Shown: piece by piece, positions 23,064 to 33,372 of the stretch | How the letters are laid out: each line of letters begins with the position of its first letter | How positions within the stretch are numbered: the stretch's first letter is position 1 | From: Anniella stebbinsi | Taxonomy: Eukaryota; Chordata; Lepidosauria; Squamata; Anniellidae | Length of the DNA stretch: 64,000 nt | Direction: 5' to 3' | Assembly (NCBI GenBank): GCA_029215795.1 | Contig: JARDYH010000003.1 | Coordinates: 93,280,609 to 93,344,608, forward strand | Translations under genes and position numbers: made by a program | Notes under the pieces: generated by a model | Database searches by the model: none | Told to the model about the DNA's origin: nothing | The model's input: only the letters and a program-made list of their open reading frames with translations

Positions 23064-23290
23064 GTACGCCCACTACCACCATTAATGCGAATGCTCAGAA
23101 GTTGTTTACACTAAGATAAGGCACTGTAACTTCGGAGGAAATTAAAAGTTGCTATTTACTGCGAAATCGAAAATGCGCATTAACGAGGATAAAAATCGCC
23201 TGTATGCCTGATTTGAGCTTCATTCGTAAAGAGGTAAAACCGGTAATGCGCCGTAAAGGAGGCGTAAATCAATCGTCTAGAGGAAGCCCA
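23064..23290 (-). mobile_element. Family C element, degraded copy
   Basis: In reverse complement it shows GGGCTTCCTCTAGACGA at one end, then TTAATGCGCATTTTCG, AGTAAATAGCAACTTTTAATTT and GTGTAAACAACTTCTG, collinear with the copies at 47235 and 63164. Confidence 0.5.
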
Positions 23291-23639
23291 AATCAAACAG
23301 CACTGGGGTGTTATGTCCTCATTTGTTTGGCCATAATAGTCACACATATGGGAGATACAGCTGAAATAAGAGGACATTTCCATCCAGAAGACCATGTGGA
23401 AAAAGTTTAGATTTTGACAATTGGAAAGAAAATGTGACAAAAAAGTGCTAGCCTTAACCAAAAAAACAAATACACAATCACCAGAAAGTTAAGGCTTCCA
23501 AAATTTAAAATCAATTCATTCAGATATATTAAAACATTTAAACAGAGCAATTGATTATACAGAATGATAAAAATGCTGAGTGAATACTCCTTCAACAATT
23601 ATTAAGACAATTATCTCTGTATGATTAAAATAGAAGAAG

Positions 23640-23678
23640 GGCCAGGCGCGTTTTGACGATTTGTCTTCTTCAGTGGCC
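23640..23678 (-). other. Degenerate hammerhead-like motif, left arm
   Basis: On the minus strand: stem I strand GGCCA, core CTGAAGA (fits CUGANGA), a short stem II GAC...GTC, AAAA where GAAA is expected, CGCGCC, then the complementary stem I strand TGGCC. The base at the usual cleavage triplet is not the canonical UH, so activity is unlikely. Confidence 0.4.
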
Positions 23679-24261
23679 TCTGTACTACAACAAGCATGTA
23701 TACTACCATAATTATCATTTGTTTGCAGATTATACATAGTTCAAAATCTCATGACTATGGAATTTATTTACAAAAATGTAAAAAGATGTTTTTGTTACCC
23801 GGCACAAGCTGATATAGTAGACCTGATATATATAAAAGAACAGATAGATATCTTGAGCATGGGACTGACTATCAATATCCTTAGAATAGGTCAGTTTGTA
23901 TCACTTCCCCAAGACACGAAACCTGCAACAGTAATGTAAACATTCCTCTCTGAACAGAGTCATAACATAGTTTATAATTAAGAACAAATCTACCACAAAT
24001 ATAAGATGTTTTTCAACCAACCTGCAGCAAGTGCTCATAGACTGTATCAGCCTCCGTTTCTAGGGATATTGATAGACAGCCCCATACTCAAGATATCTGT
24101 TCTTTTATATATATCAAGTCTACTATATCAGCTTGTGCCTGGTAACAAAAACATCTTTTTACATTTTTGTAAATAAATTCCATAGTCATGAGATTTTGAA
24201 TTATGTATAATCTGCAAACAAATGATAATTATGGTAGTATACATGCTTGTTGTATTTCAGA

Positions 24262-24300
24262 GGCCACTGCAGAAGACGAATAGTCGAAATGCGCCTGGCC
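24262..24300 (+). other. Degenerate hammerhead-like motif, right arm
   Basis: On the plus strand: GGCCA, CTGCAGA (one core mismatch), stem II GAC...GTC, an intact GAAA, TGCGCC, then TGGCC closing stem I. The core positions lost here are intact in the left arm and vice versa. Confidence 0.4.
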
Positions 24301-24328
24301 CTTCTTCTATTTTAATCATACAGAGATA

Positions 24329-24374
24329 TGATTAAAATTAGATACGATCCAAACGGAGAGGCAGGTAAGAAATA

Positions 24375-24405
<31 letters not shown>
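24329..24405 (+). mobile_element. Extremely truncated L2 3' tail
   Basis: CGATCCAAACGGAGAGGCAGGTAAGAAAT plus an (ATT)n tail matches the last bases of the L2 subfamily at 25502-26516. The left arm of the surrounding inverted repeat lacks it, giving an empty-site comparison within the window. Confidence 0.75.
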
Positions 24406-24408
<3 letters not shown>

Positions 24409-24774
24409 TGTCTTAATAATTATTGAAGGAGTATTCACTCAGCATTTTTGTCATTCTGTATAATCAATTGCTCTGTTCAAATGTTTTAATATATCTGAAT
24501 GAATTGATTTTAAATTTTGGAAGCCTTAACTTTCTGGTGATTGTGTATAAGAAAATGTGAGCCATGATTGGAACCTGCAGGACCACCTTCTCACTAACTT
24601 TGTTGCCAGGATATCCAGATGAACATTCCCCACATATAAAGTTGTCTGACCAGGCCCTGTGCGTGAGAAGCAAGTTGACTATATGATGATGTGACTGCCT
24701 GGTGCAGAGATTATAGAAATAGTGTAACCAGAATAGGGCAAAAGGGGTGCAAACTGGACATAATATATGACACA

Positions 24775-24935
24775 ATATCATCATCATCATTATTAATATT
24801 TATATACTTCTTCTATTTGAAACAAATCTCAAACTGTTTACAAAGCAAAGTTCAGCAGGTCATTGGCACGGTGGAAGGGTTGCTGCTTCCTCTTCATCTG
24901 ATGGCCTCAGTAGCCAACAGTTGGTAGGTGAAGGT
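24775..24935 (+). repeat. Old interspersed repeat, family N copy 2
   Basis: An ATC/ATT tract, then TATTTATATACTTCTTCT and CTCAAACTGTTTACA, the general form of the repeat at 8245, weakly preserved. Confidence 0.35.
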
Positions 24936-25501
24936 GGGGCACTCTGGAGCTATATCCAGGCCCAATGGAAAGGGCTACATATGTTCTATGTATGGTAATT
25001 CTAACCTGCACACAAATGGCTTACTATGTGCAGGGAGCCAATACGCACAGTGATTCCAAGCAGTGTCCACATGCTTTGATGTTCATATGAATTAACTGAA
25101 GCTGAGATCAAGGAAGTGTGAATGTGGGGAGATGAATTTGCTGGGATCAAGTCCCAGAATAACTATGCATTTTACATCAGCAGGAGCTGATCCATTTCTG
25201 GCACAAAGAGTGGCTGTCCAGATGGGCTGAGTGAGGTTTCTTCTATTGCTTTAACCTGTGCTCAAGAGCCAAAGAGCTAAGAGCATGAAATTAGATTTTT
25301 AAGCCTTAACAACTCCAAACAAATGTGCTTCCTTTTTAATTGCAAATGAAATCCCAGTTGCCATCCCCCCCAATCCTGGCTTGCTGATTTGCTTGGTCAT
25401 TCAGAGTTCAGCAGGTTAGTTATTTCATGTTGATAAGCTACTTTCCACTCCGTCTTCTACCCTGTATTCCATGTGATAACTCTTTGCCATCTGTTCCTGT
25501 A
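24936..25501. other. Non-coding stretch, nothing recognised
   Basis: Flanking DNA upstream of an L2 insertion; no exon or repeat identified. Confidence 0.4.
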
Positions 25502-26346
25502 TATGCTGGTGACACCCAAATATATTTCTCTATGCCTTCGACAACATCGTCAGCTAAGGATAGTGTGTCTCCTCTGAATGAATGCTTGGAGGCGGTAATG
25601 GGCTGGATGAGGAAAAACAAACTGAAGCTGAATCCAGACAAGACGGAGGTGCTTGCTGTCAAAGGCCGCAACCTGGGTTTGGAGGTGTGTCAACCGGTTC
25701 TGGATGGGGTTACACTCCCCCTGAAAGACTGTGTTCGCAGCTTGCGGGTGCTCCTGGATCCGTCGCTCCAAATGACAGCCCAGATAGATGCGACGGCCAG
25801 GAGTGCCTACTATCAGCTTCGGCTGATACGCCAGCTGCGCTCCTTCCTAGAGTTGGAAGACCTAAAGATGGTAGTGCACGCGCTGGTAACTTCGAGGCTT
25901 GACTTCTGCAATGCGCTGTACATAGGGCTACCTTTGTGCCTAGTCCGGAAACTTCAACTAGTTCAAAATATGGCAGCCGGTTGGTCACCGGTACATCTAG
26001 GAGTGACCATATTACGCCAGCTTTAAAATCGCTCCACTGGCTGCCAATTAGTTTCCGGGCGAAGTATAAAGTGTTGGTCATTACCTTTAAAGCCCTACAT
26101 GGTTTGGGTCCAGGTTAACTGCGGGATCGCCTTCTCCCGTACAATCCGCCCCGCACGCTCAGGTCCTCTGGGAAGAACTTACTGCGGTCGGCCAAGACTA
26201 GGCTGACGACTGTTACCCAGAGGACCTTCTCTTCTGCCGCTCCCAGACTGTGGAATGACCTGCCGGAGGAGACTCGTCAACTTAACAGTCTTTTAGAATT
26301 TAAGAAAGCCATATAGACTGTTCTCTTCCGGCAGGCATATCCAGTG
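25502..26346 (+). pseudogene. L2 RT C-terminal half, inactivated
   Basis: The frame keeps [29 protein letters not shown] and YYQLRLIRQL. The catalytic YADD has become YAGD (Gly codon GGT at 25508-25510). A one-base loss near 25980 (relative to the sister copy) shifts the frame, and two further stops (near 26115 and 26315) are absent from the sister copy at 30.4-31.6 kb. It encodes no functional product. Confidence 0.85.
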
Positions 26347-26516
26347 TAATTTTTAGAATGTTTTTAGGATGTTTTAGGATGTTTTAATGCAGTTTTAATA
26401 ATATTTGTCATGTTTTAATTAGTTTTATGTATTTTATCATGTTGTTGTTCCCCGCCTCGATCTAGACGGAGAGGTGGGTAAGAAATAAATCGTTATTATT
26501 ATAAATCGTTATTATT
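25502..26516 (+). mobile_element. L2-clade LINE, 5'-truncated in the RT palm (copy B1)
   Basis: The copy starts at the YADD motif and runs to GCCTCGATCTAGACGGAGAGG and an ATT-rich tail. It is nearly identical to the reverse-strand copy at 30259-31640 over their shared length, indicating recent activity of one subfamily. Confidence 0.9.
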
Positions 26517-27058
26517 CATATGCCTAGATACAAAGATTTGCACCCGGATCTTCTACTTGCTTGTTAGGGGTGTGTACATGGGGGAAAATGGCTCAGAGCC
26601 AAAATCCAGTTCTTTGGATAGTGGATCACTTTGGATTGGGTGCTTCAGGTAGGATTCAAAGTGGCTTGGTTTTGCAAAATTTTATATGACTTCCCCACTG
26701 AGGATAATTGGGAAATCAACAAATGGTTATAATGGTTTGGGTTTTAAAAACATAATTGTATTAAATTTGCAGGCAAAGTAGCCTTTTCTGAGGGAATTAA
26801 GCCCGCCGGTTTTCAGACTAATAGGTATCTGAAAAGAATGTTTAATATCTAAACTTGAAGGGAACACATGCCTTTTAAATTTGGGGGTAGAATTGGCTGA
26901 AAAATGCAGGCATAGTTCCTTCTGAGGGCTGAAGTTTGCCAAATTTCAGTCAAAGAGGTGCACTAGTACTAGCCATCTTTAAAATTGTATATGGAGGGGA
27001 GAACTGATCTTGCCACATCTGCCTTCACAGAAACTCCTGTTTCAACCTTTGTAGACAG
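26517..27058. other. Non-coding stretch, nothing recognised
   Basis: AT-rich DNA between an L2 copy and a family B MITE. A short TATGGAGG/GGGGAGAAC segment near 26990 has no identified counterpart. Confidence 0.4.
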
Positions 27059-27288
27059 TGGCTGAATTTGGATGACACAATAAGCAACGGGGGGGGGGGG
27101 GGGACAATCGTCAGTTGTTTTGACTATTGTATCATCCGAATGCTGCCATAGTCAACTCAGCGCTGAACCTAATCCACACCACAGTTGATTATTTATTACC
27201 ATGTTGTGTGGGGAGTCCCCCCTAGATGAACAACTGTAAAGTTGATTACTACCCCACCATTGACTATCGTGTTGTCCGAATTCAGCCA
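27059..27288 (+). mobile_element. MITE family B copy 1
   Basis: Termini TGGCTGAATTTGGATGACAC and GTGTTGTCCGAATTCAGCCA are inverted repeats. The interior contains TAGTCAACTCAGCGCTGA, ACCACAGTTGATTATTTATT and GGGGAGTCCCCCC, all shared with three further copies in the next 9 kb. A run of 15 G lies at about 27090-27104. Confidence 0.8.
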
Positions 27289-27586
27289 GAATGACCCTTT
27301 ACAGAAGTCTGAAACTAAACACTAAAATACAGTCCCACAACACAAATATACAAAAAAAAAACACAGAAAGTATACTATTACCACTGATACACACCTACAA
27401 ACAGCACTGAACATAAATAAAATACAGCTAAGTTCAGAATTGGGGAGGAGGCAGTGGAAGTGAAGGGAAGTAACTAACAACTAACTTCCAAGGCAAAACC
27501 AATAACAACAAGCATAAAAAAACCCAAGAATTTTAAGAAAATATTTTAGGAAAGCATTCGTATAAAGAAAGGGCAGACGAGGGTTG

Positions 27587-28275
27587 GCACTGTGGCTGCC
27601 TCTACAAGAGAGGTTTAAAGCTCTTTCAAGGCGCTTTAAAAAATTTACCTCTACAAGGAGGGAGCGCAAATCGGGCGTAGAGGCGTGCTATCCCTCCGAT
27701 TGTGCGCATTATCGAATGTGCGTTAAATTTTGCGGCGGGATGTGAAGCCGGCACCTGGCCTCCTGAGTGCTGCTGCTGCTGCTGGCTCCCCCGCTCGGCT
27801 CCTGGCTCAGCTCCTACCGGGCTCCCTTTTCCCTTTTTCTTGCCCTGTTCCCCCCCCTCCTACCGGGCTCCCTTTTCCCTTTTTCTTGCCCTGTTCCCCC
27901 CCCCCCCCGTGCGCCCTGCCTCCCGAGTGCTGCTGCTACTGCTGCTGCTGCTGGCTCCCCCGCTCGGCTCCTGGCTCCGCTCCTACCGGGCTCCCGCTGA
28001 CCTCTCGCTCTCGCCGTCTTCCAGCTCCCTTTTCCCTTTTTCTTGCCCTGTTCCCCACCTTGCTCCGTTTCATTCAATCTCCCCGTCAGTTCCTTCGCTC
28101 TCCAGCATAACAACTCGCAGGGACCTGCCTTAAAGAGACAGGCGTCCGCCCGCCCTACCTCCCCCCTCCCCCTCCCCTCTTCTCGTGCAGAGGTATTAGG
28201 CGTAAATGCGCTTCAGCGATGAAGCGCATAATCACTTAACCAGGCGCAAAAGCGAATCCTTGTGGAGGGGACCTG
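27587..28275 (+). mobile_element. Family C element with a GC-rich internal insert
   Basis: The left end (CTGCCTCTACAAGAGAGG, then TGCGCATTATCGAATGTGCG) and the right end (TTAGGCGTAAATGCGC, then CTTGTGGAGGGGACC) match family C. Between about 27735 and 28195 the usual interior is replaced by a GC- and pyrimidine-rich segment. It contains CTG runs (27767-27782, 27928-27953) and a block of GCTCCTACCGGGCTCCC plus TTTTCCCTTTTTCTTGCCC repeated two to three times at about 160 bp spacing. The leucine/proline-rich open frames there follow from the repeat and look non-genic. Confidence 0.6.
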
Positions 28276-28309
28276 TGTCCCTTGGAAACCCCACAGGTTC
28301 CCTCCCATG

Positions 28310-28658
28310 GGGTGGCATCAAGCAATCCCGACACCGAGGAGGGAACACCAGGTTTCTGGGCAGCCATCTGGGGACCAGAGCCGCCCTCGCCCTCTTCCTG
28401 GTTGAAGGTGACCAATCGCAGGTTGCCTTCCACCAGGCACCGCCCAGCCACGCCTCCACTGTGACTCCGGAGGAGGTGAGGGGCTGTCTTGATGTTGTCT
28501 TGCATTTCCTTGCCTTGCTACCGGAGAAAAAAGTCAGGGTAAGTCCTCAACTTTTTTTCCCCACAGCTTCGGCAGAAAGCCCCAGGGTGGGTGCATGATT
28601 GCAGCGGTGTTGTATAATCAATGATGCACTGGGGCTTTCCGGGTGTTTAGACAGCCCC
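28310..28658 (-). mobile_element. Family H element, 5'-incomplete
   Basis: In reverse complement the segment is collinear with 39010-39433: GGGGCTGTCTAA end, GAAGCC-like block, ACCAATCGCAGG-type CCAAT/ATTGG segment and CTGGGCAGCCATCTGG. Its far end is fused to the right end of the family C element. Confidence 0.55.
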
Positions 28659-29872
28659 TTGAACAATGTCTGTTCTGTTTCTTCAATGTCCTTCCCAAAA
28701 GCACTGTGATTGGAAACCCTCTGATAAAGGCATTCCCTTGTTGGAAGCTACAGCTGTCAGTCACAATACGGCACCCCTCCTCTCCTCCACCCTCTCTTCA
28801 CTGCCTTGTGGAAGGATATTTAAAAGCACATTCAAAAATGTAACACAAAGATTTCTGTCCATAATCAAGGTAACCATCCATAAGTATATTTGGCTGTGAA
28901 AGCTCACTGTTCAACCACAATCTCCTGTGAAAATCTTGGGGTGGGGACGTTGGTCATGATTAACCTAAGCAGGAGATGTTTAGATTACATGGTAATAACA
29001 ATGGGTTAAACCTACTGGTACAGCCTTTGAACAAAGCATTATATATTTCTGCTTACAGCATTAATGCATTATCTGGATTGGGATTGTTCCTAGTTTTGTT
29101 AGTCTCACTTTAATACTTGACCAAGGGAGGGGACAAAAGAGAGGAGAGGAGCAAAATACCCTTCAGTTGGATTTGACAGGTGCTTTTGGCCAGAAAGGGA
29201 ATGGAAGCAAATAGCTTCAACTTTCATAGACTTACTTTTTACATATGCAAATAAATCTTTATTAGCTTTGGCTCTAATGAATTCAGCCACGCCACTCCGA
29301 AGCAATTGCTTAGCTATCCTTGAGCCCAGAAAGTAGCTTTCCTGTTCAACTCCAGGAGTCACAACAAGGAGTGGGCAGCGTGAGTGCGGAGATGAAGCAA
29401 GAGGGAACAGAGAAGAAAACAGCTTTAAAATTAAGTGCATTAAATGCGTCAGTCACCAAGAAAAGCTTTGATGGTGGTTCCCATCAGATACCTATAGTGA
29501 TGTGACATGAATGAAAAACAACATTTATCTAAGCCAGGCAGCCAGCATCTAATAAGAAGGGGAAAGAAATTGAAGACTGCCTGGTTGGAAAAAAGCAAAT
29601 GTACAGACAGAAACGGTGTCATGGGAGGGGGAAAAGAGATGAGATGCTGGAGGTGGAGATGAAACAAAATGAAGGGCAAAATGTGAATCACCCCTGCTAA
29701 AATTATGGTTGAAATAACTTAAAGAACCAGAAAGGAACTAACTGATTTGTCTTTTCATGGAAAACATTTTACCTGCTTTTTCTTGAACCAGTTTTTCTGG
29801 CAGCATTAGGGTGTTTGCATAAATGGACCATGTTTTGAGGACCAAATGCTTCCAATTCAAATTTGCTAACAA
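28659..29872. other. Non-coding stretch with one possible regulatory segment
   Basis: Unique-looking DNA. At 29235-29300 an octamer-like ATGCAAAT sits beside TTTATTAGCTTTGGCTCTAATGAATT, which has the density of homeodomain sites seen in conserved enhancers. No comparative evidence is available. Confidence 0.3.
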
Positions 29873-30100
29873 TGGCTGCATTCAGACAACACAATAATCA
29901 ACTGGGAGGGGGGAAACAATTGTCAGTTGTATTGACTATCATGTCATCCGAATGCTGCCATAGTCAACTCAGCGCTGATCCTAATCCACACCACGGTTGA
30001 TTATTTATTACCATATTGTGTGGGGAGTACCCCCTAGATGAACAACTGTAAAGTTGATTATTACCCCACCATTGACTATCGTGTTGTCTGAATGCAGCCA
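29873..30100 (+). mobile_element. MITE family B copy 2
   Basis: TGGCTGCATTCAGACAACAC and GTGTTGTCTGAATGCAGCCA form near-perfect terminal inverted repeats, with the same core as copy 1 including GGGGAGTACCCCC. Confidence 0.85.
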
Positions 30101-30258
30101 ATGTCTTCAAGCAACAGGAATCAGAAAATGTGTTTTAGGGTAGATGAAACGGGACCTTTCTTTCACTACTCTTAAAATCTAAATCTAAACGAATAAATAC
30201 ATATGAATAAGAAGTATTCCTGTTTGTCATAGAGTTTTTCTGCATGATCAGGTTTTCA

Positions 30259-31640
30259 TAATAATAATAATAATAACGATTTATTTCTTACCCGCCTCTC
30301 CGTCTAGATCGAGGCGGGGAACAACAACATGATAAAATACATAAAACTAATTAAAACATGACAAATATTATTAAAACTGCATTAAAACATCCTAAAACAT
30401 CCTAAAAACATTCTAAAAATTACACTGGATATGCCTGCCGGAAGAGAACAGTCTTTATGGCTTTCTTAAATTCTAAAAGACTGTTAAGTTGACGAGTCTC
30501 CTCCGGCAGGTCATTCCACAGTCTGGGAGCGGCAGAAGAGAAGGTCCTCTGGGTAACAGTTGTCAGCCTAGTCTTGGCCGACCGCAGTAAGTTCTTCCCA
30601 GAGGACCTGAGCGTGCGGGGCGGATTGTACGAGAGAAGGCGATCCCGCAGGTAACCTGGACCCAAACCATGTAGGGCTTTAAAGGTAATGACCAACACTT
30701 TATACTTCGCCCGGAAACTAATTGGCAGCCAGTGGAGCGATTTTAAAGCTGGCGTAATATGGTCACTCCTAGATGTACCGGTGACCAACCTGGCTGCCAT
30801 ATTTTGAACTAGTTGAAGTTTCCGGACTAGGCACAAAGGTAGCCCTATGTACAGCGCATTGCAGAAGTCAAGCCTCGAAGTTACCAGCGCGTGCACTACC
30901 ATCTTTAGGTCTTCCAACTCTAGGAAGGGGCGCAGCTGGTGTATCAGCCGAAGCTGATAGTAGGCACTCCTGGCCGTCGCATCTATCTGGGCTGTCATTT
31001 GGAGCGACGGATCCAGGAGCACCCCCAAGCTGCGAACACAGTCTTTCAGGGGGAGTGTAACCCCATCCAGAACCGGTTGACACACTTCCAAACCCAGGTT
31101 GCGGCCTTTGACAGCAAGCACCTCCGTCTTGTCTGGATTCAGCTTCAGTTTGTTTTTCCTCATCCAGCCCATTACCGCCTCCAAGCATTCATTCAGAGGA
31201 GACACACTATCCTTAGCTGACGATGTTGTCGAAGGCATAGAGAAATATATTTGGGTGTCATCAGCATACTGATAGCACCCCGCCCCATGCCTCCGGATGA
31301 TCTCTCCCAGCGGTTTCATATAAATGTTAAACAGCATTGGGGAAAGGATGGCACCTTGCGGTATGCCACACAGCAGCTCCTTCTTTGCAGAGCAGCTATC
31401 CCCAAGCATCACCATCTGGAACTTGCCCGAGAGGTAGGACCGGAACCACTGAAGCACAGTGCCCCCGATTCCCAATCCCCTCAGGCGTTCCAGAAGGATA
31501 CCATGGTCGATGGTATCGAATGCCGCTGAGAGGTCCAAAAGTACCAACAGGGACACACTCCCCCTGTCAATACCCAGCCGTAGATCATCCGCTAAGGCGA
31601 CCATAGCAGTCTCAACTCCGTATCCCGCCCTGAAGCCAAC
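30259..31640 (-). mobile_element. L2-clade LINE, 5'-truncated (copy B2)
   Basis: On the minus strand the copy begins in the RT fingers/palm at GFRAGYG and ends with the GCCTCGATCTAGACGGAGAGG motif and an ATT tail (plus-strand AAT repeats at 30260-30276). It is the best-preserved LINE in the window. Confidence 0.92.
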
Positions 31641-31655
31641 ACAAAGCAAGAGCAA
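30420..31655 (-). CDS. L2 reverse transcriptase fragment, uninterrupted
   Basis: An open frame of 411 codons covers the RT from GFRAGYGVETAMVALADDL through [28 protein letters not shown], an intact YADD (31257-31268), [10 protein letters not shown] and the C-terminal AAPRLWNDLPEE, to a natural stop. The first few codons lie in flanking DNA, so the annotated start is not biological. The endonuclease and RT N terminus are absent, so the fragment is not autonomous. The lack of any stop or frameshift implies recent insertion. It is an orphan fragment, not a host gene. Confidence 0.85.
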   Translation of the reverse strand: MLLLCVGFRAGYGVETAMVALADDLRLGIDRGSVSLLVLLDLSAAFDTIDHGILLERLRGLGIGGTVLQWFRSYLSGKFQMVMLGDSCSAKKELLCGIPQGAILSPMLFNIYMKPLGEIIRRHGAGCYQYADDTQIYFSMPSTTSSAKDSVSPLNECLEAVMGWMRKNKLKLNPDKTEVLAVKGRNLGLEVCQPVLDGVTLPLKDCVRSLGVLLDPSLQMTAQIDATARSAYYQLRLIHQLRPFLELEDLKMVVHALVTSRLDFCNALYIGLPLCLVRKLQLVQNMAARLVTGTSRSDHITPALKSLHWLPISFRAKYKVLVITFKALHGLGPGYLRDRLLSYNPPRTLRSSGKNLLRSAKTRLTTVTQRTFSSAAPRLWNDLPEETRQLNSLLEFKKAIKTVLFRQAYPV

Positions 31656-32897
31656 GAGGCAGTACTAATGGGATAAGGAGAACAAGTATTCAAAGAGGAT
31701 GCTCAAACACTCAAAACCAGCTATTGTTGTCTTTCCTGCTTCAATTGGAAGCATTTCAGAAGTATCCAGAATGGCCAGAGATCTTTTCTGCAAGAGAATT
31801 GTTTGTTCAGAGAAACATGTCTAAAATGCTTTGGGACATGCACAAGTTAGCTTGCATGCCGCTGCAAAATCTATAGCAATAAATGTGGATAAGTGGACAA
31901 AGCAGTCTGTGCTTCCAGAGGGTGACAAATGTCATCCATTCCACAGAAGAGAGAGAAAAGGGAGAGGTACACTCTACAGAAATATGGACAAACAAGAACA
32001 TTTTGATAGGGCAATTCAGGGGAAAAACCCCAACAACCCTAAATTCTTCACATAGATTTTAAAAAAGACAGACCCTGCCTGCAGGCTCACAACTGAAAAC
32101 ACAGGAATGCTGGAAGGTAATCTAAAAGAGAGGAGGAATAGACAAGCAGGTGATCAGGGAGGAAAAACCTAAGAAAACAGGTGTTCGTAGAGCCATGTTT
32201 TAAATACTGAGCAATTACAGATTCATGAGCATTCAAAGTTTTCAAAAGTTCAAGATTTTGGTGAGCGTTCAGTTTGAACACTTTCAAAAAGCTCAGAGGG
32301 CAATCACAAAGCGCCATCTGGAGCCTCTGCATCCTTTTGACCCAAGGAACCGGAAACTTACCTTGGAAGATGGTAGGGAAAGGTTCTAGTACCTGGAGCA
32401 GCTTTTTCTGCCAGGGACAGAAATGATCAGTCCCAGAATCCTGGTGGGAAACTGATGTCACATGCATTTCCATAAGGAAGAGTTCCCTCCCAGGGCCTTG
32501 CCCTTAGTGGAATTGCAGTGTGTAGGATCAGTTTGCTGCCAGGAGTCCTGTGACTGCTCACCAGAAAAGATGCGCAGAGCATCAGTTACCCACCAGGGAT
32601 TCTGGGGCTAGTAGTCTCTGTCACCAGCTGAAAATGACACTCCACTGGGGCCTGGGGAGCTCTCACCAACATCACCACCACCTCCTCCTTCCTGAGTCCC
32701 AAGCTAAGTTTCTGGGCCCTTGGAGTAGGGGAAGGTGGAGGCAGAAACAACTAGCAGAATTCTGCTTGCAAGCATTTATGTGGGGCACTCACTTTGCTGA
32801 GCATTCCTACTGAAATGCTCACTTCATCCTTAATGGAGAGGCCTGTATGTTGGGAGGCAGAGTGTTCCACAGGAACAAAGCAGAGAGCATGAAAAGA
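31641..32897. other. Non-coding stretch, nothing recognised
   Basis: No exon, SINE or MITE identified between the L2 copy and the next family B element. Confidence 0.4.
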
Positions 32898-33121
32898 CAG
32901 AATTTGGACAACACGATAGTCAATGGTGGGGTAATAATCAATTTTACAGTTGTTCATCTAGGGGGTACTCCCCACACAACATGGTAATATATAATCAACT
33001 GTGGTGTGGATTAGGATCAGCGCTGAGTTGACTTTGGCAGCATTCGGACGACACGATAGTCAATACAACTGACGATTGTTTCCCCCCACCAGTTGCTTAT
33101 TGTGTCGTCCGAATTCAGCCA
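32898..33121 (-). mobile_element. MITE family B copy 3 (inverted)
   Basis: Reverse orientation relative to copies 1, 2 and 4: GGGGGTACTCCCC precedes GTTGATTATAT-type and AGCGCTGAGTTGAC segments, ending GTCGTCCGAATTCAGCCA. Confidence 0.8.
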
Positions 33122-33189
33122 GACAAATCCCTGAGTAGAACAAGGATCATCTGCAGAATGGGAGAAGTGTGAAGGGAGCCATGTGGGCA

Positions 33190-33372
33190 AGCATCATAAC
33201 TCAATGACAGCTCATATGCTTTGCACCCCAACACCCCAGATTCAATCCGCAGCAGGTCTGAGGAAGCAGGGATGTGAAAGACCGTGGCCTCAAGTAGAAG
33301 TTAGTCTGAGTAGACACAATACTGGTGTTGAAGGACGAATGGCCTGACTCAATATAAGTCAGCTAAGTATGT
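33190..33372 (+). mobile_element. tRNA-derived SINE (family S) copy 1, degraded
   Basis: A B-box-like CAGATTCAATCCGCAGCA follows a weakened tRNA head. The tail ATGGCCTGACTCAATATAAGTCAGCT matches the family phrase 'CTGACTCAGTATAAGGCAGCT'. Confidence 0.6.

Larger units (their letters stand above)
23471..24547. mobile_element. Long inverted repeat, possible Penelope-like element
   Basis: The left arm (23471-23882) and right arm (24062-24547) are reverse complements over about 410 bp, separated by a 179 bp loop. The outermost shared sequence is TACACAATCACCAGAAAGTTA and its complement. Each arm carries a hammerhead-like motif (separate entries). The right arm is interrupted by a 77 bp L2 tail (24329-24405), so it is older than that insertion. 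Terminal repeats in inverted orientation with hammerhead motifs are known from Penelope-like retroelements, which occur in lizards; no reverse transcriptase is present here. A fold-back DNA element is the alternative. Confidence 0.6.

Noticed and set aside
27702..28133. Overlapping 77-143 codon frames rich in Leu, Pro and Ala
   Set aside because: All three forward frames and one reverse frame are open because of CTG/C-rich duplication, not coding constraint.
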